DNA of 58,440 bases, taken from positions 1 through 58,440 of IMG/VR virus record IMGVR_UViG_3300009506_000035; one strand, given 5' to 3'. The stretch comes from a virus. Shown piece after piece: positions 15,104 through 22,607 of this stretch; the first letter of the stretch is position 1, and each line of letters begins with the position of its first letter. The translations under genes and the position numbers were made by a program. Under the pieces are notes generated by a model. That model did not search any database, was not told the DNA's origin, and was given only the letters and a program-made list of their open reading frames with translations.

Positions 15104-15691
15104 ATGCGCAAACCAACCAAACCCCAGATCGTCAAAAGCCTCGTCCTGCTCCAGTACGCCGGATCCATGGCCATCTCGTTCATGCACATCGTTGCCGTCG
15201 GCCACCGCTACGGCCTGACCTGGGAGGCATGGACCGCCCCGTTCCTAATTGATGGCTTCATGATCCTTGGGGCGATCGGCCGAGGCTCCCAGTTCGCCGC
15301 GACCACCCGCAAAACCGGCCTGAAGCTGATGGTCGGTGCCGGCCTGGTTAGCCTCGCATGCAACGTCACCGCTGGCACCAACCTCGGGCAGCGCATTTTC
15401 GGCGTCCTGGTGGTAGCCGGAGCGCTAACCGCCGAGTGGTACGCCGCGAAGTTGGAAGCCGCGCCAGCACCCACCGAGACCCCCACGCGCAAGCTGGACC
15501 CGCAGGTAGCCGCCGAGCGCGCCCGCAAAGCCGCCGCCACCCGCGAGCGCAACCGGCTAGCCAAGTTGACGCCGGCCGAGAAAGCGGCCGAGACGCGCAA
15601 GCGCCGCGCCGCCGCCCCGGTCAGCCCGGGCCGCCCCCCGGTTGACGCGCCAACCGCCGCACAGCTTGACGAGCTGGTCACCACCGCCTAG
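15104..15691 (+). CDS. DUF2637-like membrane protein
   Basis: GAAGGAG lies 6-7 bp before the ATG. The 195-aa product has four hydrophobic segments within residues 10-115 (SLVLLQYAGSMAISFMHIVA, APFLIDGFMILGAIG, LKLMVGAGLVSLACNVTAG, IFGVLVVAGALTAEWYA). The tail is basic and Ala/Arg/Lys-rich (QVAAERARKAAATRERNR). The arrangement resembles DUF2637 proteins and a shorter version of the protein encoded at 7436. A strong terminator follows, so it ends the plus-strand plasmid-type block. Confidence 0.7.
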   Translation: MRKPTKPQIVKSLVLLQYAGSMAISFMHIVAVGHRYGLTWEAWTAPFLIDGFMILGAIGRGSQFAATTRKTGLKLMVGAGLVSLACNVTAGTNLGQRIFGVLVVAGALTAEWYAAKLEAAPAPTETPTRKLDPQVAAERARKAAATRERNRLAKLTPAEKAAETRKRRAAAPVSPGRPPVDAPTAAQLDELVTTA

Positions 15692-15704
15692 CAGTAACAA
15701 AGAG

Positions 15705-15736
15705 AACCCCCCGGTTTCGGCCGGGGGGTTTTTCTT
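15705..15736 (+). terminator. Rho-independent terminator
   Basis: The stem AACCCCCCGG / CCGGGGGGTT with loop TTTCGG is followed by a T-rich tail (TTTTTCTTT). It sits 13 bp after the stop of the DUF2637-like gene and closes the plus-strand block before the convergent late operon. Confidence 0.92.
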
Positions 15737-15871
15737 TGCCCACAATCCATGTGAAGGCCGCCGGTGTGCCAACTTGGAAGAAAGAGATCGATCATCGCTG
15801 CGGCCTGTGCCTGCACTGCCCAACTCGGGGGTCGAGCCGCTTTCGTTTGGATGCGGTGCGCTCCGAGGCCC

Positions 15872-16174
15872 TCAGGGGCCGCCCTCTCGCTCGGGTCGGG
15901 AGCGCCCGGCGATCGCGACGACCGCCGCTACCGCATCATCTAGGTCACCGTCGCCGCATACACGCAGATCCGGATGCTCGGGCGGCTCGTAAACCTGGCC
16001 AACTCCGGTCAGATCAGCCAACTCGCCAGAGGCAGCCTGGGCGTACATGCCCTTGATATCGCGGCCTTGGCACACGTCAAGCGTTGTGTCGACGAAGACT
16101 TCGACGAACTCTCCGGGCCCGAACAGGTCCCGGGCCGCCTGGCGGTCAACGCGGAGCCTGCGGCGCTTCGTAAT
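15872..16174 (-). pseudogene. cysC: 3' fragment of adenylylsulfate kinase (cysC)
   Basis: The minus strand encodes about 100 residues matching the C-terminal half of APS kinase: RVDRQAARDLF, GEFVEVFVDTTLDVC, RDIKGMYAQAASGEL, LTGVGQVYEPPEHPDLRV. The P-loop half is absent and there is no start codon in frame, so the fragment is non-functional. Its 5' end overlaps the 3' end of the holin-like gene in another frame. Between 15737 and 15871 I see no gene. It could be a recombination scar with a host or phage cysC-like gene, or an old integration footprint. Confidence 0.75.
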
Positions 16175-16475
16175 CGTTCGGCTCCAACCCCTGCGCCGTC
16201 GGCGGGTAGATCGGTGGGCGACTGTTTCCGAACATCAGCAGCTTAGCGACCCTTCGAGCGGCGGATGGCCACATGCCAGATCCCTTGCGGGTTTCCAACC
16301 AGTGCACGGCGGCGGTCCACACCCCGATGCCGATACCGGCAACGATCACCTTTACCAACCAATCTTGCGTGGACGTCGGGATGTCCAGCCCATGCGAGAC
16401 GGCGTACCCGACCAGTAGCGCGACAACCGCCTGTACACCGGTACGTACTGCCGCTAGGAGCGGGGCGGGCATCAT
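16146..16475 (-). CDS. Putative holin
   Basis: The 109-aa product has two hydrophobic segments at residues about 5-28 (LLAAVRTGVQAVVALLVGYA) and 40-58 (LVKVIVAGIGIGVWTAAVHW), then a polar C-terminus. Size, topology and position directly after the endolysin gene (ATGA overlap) are those of a small class II-type actinophage holin. The last residues (LEPNDYEAPQAPR) overlap the cysC remnant, so the gene's 3' end may have been replaced by recombination. Confidence 0.72.
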   Translation of the reverse strand: MMPAPLLAAVRTGVQAVVALLVGYAVSHGLDIPTSTQDWLVKVIVAGIGIGVWTAAVHWLETRKGSGMWPSAARRVAKLLMFGNSRPPIYPPTAQGLEPNDYEAPQAPR

Positions 16476-17431
16476 AGTGTTGTCTCCGGGTCGATCGCGT
16501 CGGCCGCGGCGCGTTGGGCCGCAGCGAGACGCTCCTCCAAGTCAGTTACCTGTGCTTGCAGGTCGGTGACGAGTTGGCGCGTTTCGGCGGCTGCGTCCTG
16601 GATGGCCGCGACGATCGGGGCAGCCTCCACGCCACCGCTGGCAGACAGAGCCTGGATCGCCGCGAGCATTACTGCGTCGCGCGTCTCATCCGCGGCAAGC
16701 GCGGCGAGGGCCGTGTCCAGCTGCCTGCGGCAGATATAGGCGTCCTTCCACAGATCGCCAAGCCGTCGGGTTCTGCCTGGCCATAGGGCAGATCCGATAT
16801 CTGCCGTTATGAGAGCATTGGTGATCTCGGCAGTTGTTGGCATAGTCGTGTCTCCCTCAAAGAGTGCGCGCAGTTCGGAAATCGAGCCGCGGTAGGCGTT
16901 GTAGTCGACCGCAGCGCCGTTGAAGTGTTGCGCGTTCGTGTATTGCAGGATCGATGGCGTCACACCGCCGTACGGGTCCCAGCCGGGGCCGTCTCCTGGC
17001 CCCCAGCCATACCAGGATGCGACCAGGGCGAGGCCGGCGTCGGCGAGTGGTCGAAGGTCTGGTTGGCCTGAGTTGAGCCAAACCCAATGCGGTGCGTACT
17101 CCAGCGTCACCCGGCCGCCGAGCGCTCGGTAGGCGGCGACGAACCCGAGCGTGTGCGCCACGTTGATGACGGTCTGCTCGTCGTCGATCATCAACGGGGT
17201 GTGCGGGCCGACGACCGAGTAGCAGTGACGCGCCTGGGCGTAGGAGTCGGTCGTGTCGAGCCAGTGGTATGCGGCGAACGGCACACCAAGGCGGGCGGCC
17301 TCACCCCTGTACCAGGTATAGGCCGGATCCGTGTAGCCGGTGCCCTGGGTTGCCTTCGCGACGATCGCCGCAGCGCCGTCCATCCGCATACGTCCCTGCC
17401 AATGTGACACGTCAGGATAGGTCACGGGCAT
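16472..17431 (-). CDS. Endolysin, GH25 lysozyme
   Basis: The 319-aa enzyme should cleave the MurNAc-GlcNAc bond of peptidoglycan. The GH25 barrel covers residues about 4-195: YPDVSHWQG with Asp7, AAYHWLDTT, LMIDDEQT (D83 and E85 form the DxE pair), ASWYGWGPGDGPGW and SILQYTNA. A linker follows, then a C-terminal helical region with a coiled coil (VTDLQAQVTDLEERLAAAQR) that could bind the cell wall or form oligomers. No signal peptide is present, so release depends on the adjacent holin. Confidence 0.92.
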   Translation of the reverse strand: MPVTYPDVSHWQGRMRMDGAAAIVAKATQGTGYTDPAYTWYRGEAARLGVPFAAYHWLDTTDSYAQARHCYSVVGPHTPLMIDDEQTVINVAHTLGFVAAYRALGGRVTLEYAPHWVWLNSGQPDLRPLADAGLALVASWYGWGPGDGPGWDPYGGVTPSILQYTNAQHFNGAAVDYNAYRGSISELRALFEGDTTMPTTAEITNALITADIGSALWPGRTRRLGDLWKDAYICRRQLDTALAALAADETRDAVMLAAIQALSASGGVEAAPIVAAIQDAAAETRQLVTDLQAQVTDLEERLAAAQRAAADAIDPETTL

Positions 17432-17455
17432 GCGTGTCCCTCCAATTCGGCAGAT

Positions 17456-17989
17456 TCATAAATCACAAACCCAATAGACCACCATGCATGACTGATAGCC
17501 AGGGCTCACGTCAGTGTTTAGCGCCCCCCCGCTCGACTGGTAGCCCTGAATCGTAAGCCAGTCGGTGGCTCCATTGACAGCGACAACGAACGTCTTGCAG
17601 GGAACTCCCGACGGGGCCCCATTTATGGGATTGGACAGAACACTCGAATAGGTACGCGTACCATTTAGGGCAGATGCCGCTCCGCGGATACCTGCTACAT
17701 TGTTGACGAAAGACACCCCGCCAGCGATGACTAAGTACCCCGCAGTTGGCGACGTGTAACGTTCGGTATTCGTGACGAGTGAATGACCGCCGTCTCGGTC
17801 AATCACCTCTGCGTCAAAAAGGATATTGGTCCAAGTCGCGTGTGATGTGGACTGACCTGATCCTTGATAGAGGACCGCCAGTGGACGGGCTAGCCAGAAA
17901 TTGCCCGCATCGCGGATGTTGGTGTTCATCTCATCTGCGGTGACAACTTCGCCAGCTACCCATGTCCGGTAGGTTGGGATGGCAGCCAT
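17456..17989 (-). CDS. Minor tail protein
   Basis: The ATG at 17989 overlaps the preceding TAA by one base (TAATG) and is preferred to an upstream in-frame codon inside the neighbour. The 177-aa product begins AAIPTYRTWVAGEVVTADEM, a start common to phage tail-tip or fibre proteins, then NTNIRDAGNFWL. The rest is beta-rich, with many Ser/Thr/Gly residues. It probably forms part of the distal tail or receptor-binding region. Confidence 0.75.
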   Translation of the reverse strand: MAAIPTYRTWVAGEVVTADEMNTNIRDAGNFWLARPLAVLYQGSGQSTSHATWTNILFDAEVIDRDGGHSLVTNTERYTSPTAGYLVIAGGVSFVNNVAGIRGAASALNGTRTYSSVLSNPINGAPSGVPCKTFVVAVNGATDWLTIQGYQSSGGALNTDVSPGYQSCMVVYWVCDL

Positions 17990-18393
17990 TAGGTCCTCTT
18001 TGCAATTCGTGGCATTGGCCTGTTTCGACTCTGCCAGTCCAGCGGTAGCCAGCCCGGCGACCCGCGTAGGCGTGCCTCTCGCGTCTTCACTCGGCCGTAG
18101 CCGTGTGCGCGCAAGGTGAGCAAGGGCCACGGGTCTACTGCCGGTACCCAGATCGGCATGCCTTCTGGTCCGTCAATGTCTGACCACAAATTTGGGTCTG
18201 CCATGTCCTCAAACGGCTGCACATGCAGCACGTCAGCAGGTACTGGAGGCTCCCATGGCGCGTGACGGTATAGCACCTCATCGCCAACAGACGGGATCGG
18301 CGTCCGGTCAGCGACGGGACGCTGGCGGGCCCATCGGTATTCGCCAGCGCTGTAGGGGACGTGGCAGGTGGCAAGTTCATCAATCTGATGCAT
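17989..18393 (-). CDS. Hypothetical tail-region protein
   Basis: The 134-aa product lies between the large tail protein and the minor tail gene. It is Pro- and Trp-rich, with a beta-like core (VGDEVLYRHAPWEPPVPADVLHVQPF) resembling an SH3-like barrel, and a basic C-terminus. I recognise no family. It starts 6 bp after the preceding stop and is coupled to the next gene. Confidence 0.6.
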   Translation of the reverse strand: MHQIDELATCHVPYSAGEYRWARQRPVADRTPIPSVGDEVLYRHAPWEPPVPADVLHVQPFEDMADPNLWSDIDGPEGMPIWVPAVDPWPLLTLRAHGYGRVKTREARLRGSPGWLPLDWQSRNRPMPRIAKRT

Positions 18394-18399
18394 CTGATC

Positions 18400-21321
18400 T
18401 CACCATCCGAGCACGGTTGTCGTCCCGAGGACCCCGTACGTCGCGTCTCCGAGTATCCACGGCTGGAATGTTGCCCCGGCAGATGCCGAGCCGATGGGCG
18501 AAACGTAGAGGGTTGTGGTCCACTCCCCGGCCTTTATGTTGATGTTGTCGTGGGTGACCTGTTCGACAAAAAACTCGCCCGAGACGGTCAGTCCGGCGCC
18601 TTGGTTGGCGGCTGTCGCGCGCCGTACGACAGTAATGCGCATGCCGATCAACAGTGACAATGCCACACGCCATAGGCTGAGGTTGCCGGCCGGGTTGAGC
18701 GTGATCGCTGCTATACGCAGCAACGCCTGCTTGTGTGTGTTGAAGATCCAGTTTGCCTCATCCTGTGCTTGGCTATTACTGGAAAGGTCAACACTGGCCT
18801 GGTAGGACCGCGGAAAGTAGCGGCGAGCGGCTGCGGCAATGTCGTCTTGTGTGCCGCCGACCGCGATGCCGAAGTTGTTGCGGGTGATGCGCACGTCAGA
18901 GTAGACAAACTGCGGGTCAAGGTCCATCGCGATGTCACCAACGTACGGGATTTCGCCATTGGCAACGTCTTCACCGAGCGTATAGGAGGACGTCAATCGA
19001 AGAAACCGGGCGTTGCGGTCTTCAAAAACAAACACGCCGTCCGGTGCCATCCATATGGTGCCCTGCTCGACAACCGCAGTGTCTTGGCAGTCGGTGAGCA
19101 GATTGATCGTACCTGTCCATGTCGGTTCCTGAAGCGTTGACTGGCCCGTAGAAATCCGAGTCAACCCGGTGTAACCACCGCGAGTCAGGTGCCGTGTGAC
19201 GCGCGTTCCCGTCGTTTCGCCGCTATAGCCCGTGTTCCCGGCGTTCCACAGATCGGCAACCTCGGCTGACGAGAGTTGTCGATTCCACAACCCCACATGC
19301 GCGATGATGCCGTCGCATCCGCTGAATGCGTAGCCGCCGATGATGTCACCGCCGACGATGAAGGTTGTGGGCACTGTGGATGGCAGGCCGCCGAGCGACG
19401 CTGTGGTGGCCGTTCCGTTGTAGGTTGTGCCGTCTACGCATATGCGCGCTTCGGTGTCGCCACCGTCCACTTGGTACAGGCTGCTGACCAGCAGGTGGGG
19501 GCTTCCATCGAAGATGTTCGTTCCATAGACGGATGTAGTGACAGTCAGTGTGTAACCAGCATAGTTGTACTCGACGAACGGGCTGCCGCTCGCGTCGACG
19601 TAAATGTCGAGCGTCAAAATATCAGTGCCAATGTAGCGGTAAAGTCGCGCGACGCATTGCGTGTTGCCTGTCGACGTTAGCGTCACCCATGCTGAGATGG
19701 ACAGTCCCCAGTCGTCGACAATGGCCGGGGGAAAAGCAAACCCGGGCACGTCGGTGCCCACGCCGCAGCCGATGACCGTGATTGCGTCATAAATGCCGCC
19801 CGCGCCTGGAGTGAAGGTAATTCCTGTGCCGCCCGGGTCACCTGTGATCGTCATTGTCGCGCCGGGAGCTGGTAGTGTGCCCGTGCCGTATTTGCTGGAG
19901 ACGTTCACCAGCGTCGTGTTGGTGACTTGCGCGACGGCGGGTAGGTAGACGGTCGAGTCGGTGCCATCCGCCAGTGGCCAGTAGTAGTCGGGATCGGTGT
20001 AAAGGATCGCCTCTCGGCATTCGGTTTGCAGTGTGATGGCGTTGATGGCGGCGAATCCGTCTACGCACGGGACCTGTGTGTACCCCTCGAATCCTGCTCC
20101 GGCGTACTGGCGGGGCCATCGTTCGGCGTAGTTGCGCATGACGGGGTACACAACGGCACCGGTCGTTGCGAATGCACTCGCTGACGCCGCCTGCTCTAAT
20201 TGGACATTGTCCATGCCAGTCATGGACGGTACGACGGTTCGGTATTCCGGCACGAGGACCGCGAAAGTGTGTGATGGTTGTGTTGCGGTGAAAGTGATCG
20301 ACAGTCTTGTCCAGGCTAGTGGCAGGTTAGCCACTGTCGAGTCGATTTGTGTTGCCGTGTAGACAAGGTAGCTCTTGAACGGTGTGGCGAATGGAAGGGT
20401 GTTTGTGTTGCCCACGTTGAGGAAGCTCATTGTGCCGATGGCGCCTGGTGTTACCAGGTCTGTCGACGTGTCTGTGTAGGTCACTTGCCATGTGAGGGAC
20501 GGCTCTGGTGTTCCAGCTAGCCACATTCGGGCGGTTAGGGTTGTTCCCGTTCGGCCTTGGTCGTCCGCTCCGGACGTCTCGAATCGCAGGCTGTATTCAG
20601 TGTTTGCGGTGTGGGTGAATGCGGTGGTGGTCGTGGCGAGTGTGGTTACCGATCCGGCCACGCGGCTCTGAATGGTCAGATCCACCGTCTGGTCAGTATT
20701 GAAGTATATGAGTGCCCGATAGTAGTTGTTGGTATCTATATAGCGCGACAGCAGTCCAACTCGGATCTCCGAGCCTGACGCCACCTCCGGCGTGGACACA
20801 GTGACCACCTGAGACGCGTTCATCAACTGTGCCCCGATGTAGGTGTACCGGGCCGCATTAATGGTGGTGTGGGTAACAACCCCCGTACCACCCGTCGACG
20901 CCGAGACAGTCGAGTACTCGCTGGCTCCAACACCGCCCGCTACCGACCACGCGCCACCCGCACCAGCGGTACCCCATCCGTTGCTGGTGTCACGCTGGAA
21001 CGTGTCGCCCAACGTCATATCTGTAATTGCCGCCTGCAGGGGATTGTTCAACCCCTGGACCACGTAAGCGCTCGCGGTGTACTCCTGGCCGGGCACACAT
21101 GGCACAACAACACCAGCGCCCTGTGAGTCTGGCACCGATGTGGCGGTGCCCCAACGCAACAGTTGGTTCGGGTCGCCACCTGCAGTGTGGTAGTGCCCTG
21201 CGGGGAAAAACGCTGATGCGGCAACATAGGCGCCTGCGGCGCTCGTGGACAGTGGTGGGCTAAACGCGCCTGGCCTGAACACCTCGCCTAGAAGTCGCTC
21301 GTAGCCCGCTACCTCAGCCAT
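18400..21321 (-). CDS. Large minor tail protein with concanavalin A-like lectin domain
   Basis: The 973-aa product is Thr/Ser/Gly-rich and beta-rich. Two carbohydrate-binding-like parts can be seen: residues about 110-380 (jelly-roll with repeated SLRFETSG/SLTWQVTYT patterns) and a LamG-like fold at about 440-660 (YWPLADGTDSTVYL, LSISAWVTLTSTGNTQ, HVGLWNRQLSSAEVADLW). The C-terminal 250 residues resemble a tail-hub or baseplate type region (TVEQ..IWMAPDG). It lies in the tail-tip cluster downstream of the tape measure and is the best candidate for host cell-surface binding. Confidence 0.82.
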   Translation of the reverse strand: MAEVAGYERLLGEVFRPGAFSPPLSTSAAGAYVAASAFFPAGHYHTAGGDPNQLLRWGTATSVPDSQGAGVVVPCVPGQEYTASAYVVQGLNNPLQAAITDMTLGDTFQRDTSNGWGTAGAGGAWSVAGGVGASEYSTVSASTGGTGVVTHTTINAARYTYIGAQLMNASQVVTVSTPEVASGSEIRVGLLSRYIDTNNYYRALIYFNTDQTVDLTIQSRVAGSVTTLATTTTAFTHTANTEYSLRFETSGADDQGRTGTTLTARMWLAGTPEPSLTWQVTYTDTSTDLVTPGAIGTMSFLNVGNTNTLPFATPFKSYLVYTATQIDSTVANLPLAWTRLSITFTATQPSHTFAVLVPEYRTVVPSMTGMDNVQLEQAASASAFATTGAVVYPVMRNYAERWPRQYAGAGFEGYTQVPCVDGFAAINAITLQTECREAILYTDPDYYWPLADGTDSTVYLPAVAQVTNTTLVNVSSKYGTGTLPAPGATMTITGDPGGTGITFTPGAGGIYDAITVIGCGVGTDVPGFAFPPAIVDDWGLSISAWVTLTSTGNTQCVARLYRYIGTDILTLDIYVDASGSPFVEYNYAGYTLTVTTSVYGTNIFDGSPHLLVSSLYQVDGGDTEARICVDGTTYNGTATTASLGGLPSTVPTTFIVGGDIIGGYAFSGCDGIIAHVGLWNRQLSSAEVADLWNAGNTGYSGETTGTRVTRHLTRGGYTGLTRISTGQSTLQEPTWTGTINLLTDCQDTAVVEQGTIWMAPDGVFVFEDRNARFLRLTSSYTLGEDVANGEIPYVGDIAMDLDPQFVYSDVRITRNNFGIAVGGTQDDIAAAARRYFPRSYQASVDLSSNSQAQDEANWIFNTHKQALLRIAAITLNPAGNLSLWRVALSLLIGMRITVVRRATAANQGAGLTVSGEFFVEQVTHDNINIKAGEWTTTLYVSPIGSASAGATFQPWILGDATYGVLGTTTVLGW

Positions 21322-21324
21322 GGC

Positions 21325-22137
21325 CTACGTCTGCGCGTAGGTGATGTCAGCAACCACGACCCCACCAGCTGTGCCAGACAGGCTGTACACCATCCACGGC
21401 ACCGAACTGTTGTACATGATCGGAAGGCCGATCTCGCTCCACCCCTGACGCTGAGTCACATTCGCCGTCGGCACCGGCACGACCGCAATGGGCCGGTAAC
21501 ACACGAGACTGATCGCCCCCGACACGAGCGATGTGCCGAGTGTGATCGAATCCACCGACTGGACACCGACGTCACCCGCGGCGAGCGTGAAAGGCAAGAA
21601 AGTCCCCGCAACGGCCGCCGTGGGGATGCTGGCCAGTGTTGCTGTCTGCGCCGCGGTGCCGAGCGTGTCGGTGTAGCTCACAGTGCAGGTGGTCACTGGC
21701 GCCGCAGTGCCGAGAACGGTGGTGATCTCCATGGCCAGCAGGACCCCGTCGCCTGTCGCGGCACCGTTCATGTCTCGCGATGGGAGTCCGGGAAAAGTGA
21801 TCGCCTGCGCGGTGGTGGTGGTGACCACCACGCCGGAGTTGTGCCAAAGTCTATCCATCAGGTACACACCACCGACGTTGGCCGCCTGGGTGGCATTCAT
21901 GCCAGCTAGGTAGATCGTGGTGGTGCCTGATGTTGCGGGAAACGGGATCTGGCCCGCGTAGGAGGTCAACGCGGCACCGTTGATGCCTGGTGTCGGTGCC
22001 GCTGCGGCACCGGGCAGCCCAGCAATGTAGAGGCTGGAGTGCAATTGGCCTGCCGCCTGCCCCGTGAATGATGTTTTCAGCAACGGCTGCGGCGGAAGCA
22101 GGGACGTGACGAGATCATTGTAGCCCGTTACGGCCAT
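21325..22137 (-). CDS. Minor tail protein
   Basis: The 270-aa product begins AVTGYNDLVTSLLPPQPLL and is beta-rich, with few charged residues (runs such as TTTIYLAGMNATQAANVGG and TCTVSYTDTLGTAAQTATL). Composition and position between the tape measure and the lectin-domain tail protein suggest a structural tail component. I cannot name a family. Confidence 0.65.
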   Translation of the reverse strand: MAVTGYNDLVTSLLPPQPLLKTSFTGQAAGQLHSSLYIAGLPGAAAAPTPGINGAALTSYAGQIPFPATSGTTTIYLAGMNATQAANVGGVYLMDRLWHNSGVVVTTTTAQAITFPGLPSRDMNGAATGDGVLLAMEITTVLGTAAPVTTCTVSYTDTLGTAAQTATLASIPTAAVAGTFLPFTLAAGDVGVQSVDSITLGTSLVSGAISLVCYRPIAVVPVPTANVTQRQGWSEIGLPIMYNSSVPWMVYSLSGTAGGVVVADITYAQT

Positions 22138-22154
22138 GTGTGGCGCCTCCTCCG

Positions 22155-22607
22155 TTAGGTGCGAGCGTCGGCAACGATGGGGGTGTTGTCGGGGTACCCG
22201 ACGGTAGCTGTCCAGTCTGGTGAGGGCACGGCCGCCGTTGTGTAGCGTTCGAATGTGGGGTCATAGTTCAGCCGCCACCCGTCGGCGTTGAGTAGGTTCC
22301 CGGACACCGTGTTGATCAAATTGGTGGGGTCCCACACGCCCTGCCAAAGGATCTCACGGTAGGGTCGCACGTCAGGCGCATACGGACTGGACCCGTTGGC
22401 AGAGTTGAAGTACTCGTCAACATCCCGGATCGTCACCGTTGGCTGGGCTGCTTGCGTCTGCGCCAGCTCGTACTGCCGTCCGCGGGCGATCGCGGATGCA
22501 GCCATCACGTGCTCGGTGATGACGGTCCATATCGGTGCGGCGAATGTGTCGTTCGGGTCGGCGTTAAATGCCACCTGAATGATCCAGTCCGGGCGGTTGG
22601 CTGGCAT
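22155..22607 (-). CDS. Tail-tip associated protein
   Basis: Start and preceding stop overlap as TGATG. The 150-aa product has the pattern WIIQVAFNADPNDTFAAP, GRQYELAQTQAAQPTVTIRD, DEYFNSANGSSPYAPDVRPY. I associate this with the N-terminal region of actinophage tail-tip proteins that lie directly after the tape measure. It may be a distal tail or tail-hub subunit, split here from the downstream gene. Confidence 0.68.
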   Translation of the reverse strand: MPANRPDWIIQVAFNADPNDTFAAPIWTVITEHVMAASAIARGRQYELAQTQAAQPTVTIRDVDEYFNSANGSSPYAPDVRPYREILWQGVWDPTNLINTVSGNLLNADGWRLNYDPTFERYTTAAVPSPDWTATVGYPDNTPIVADART

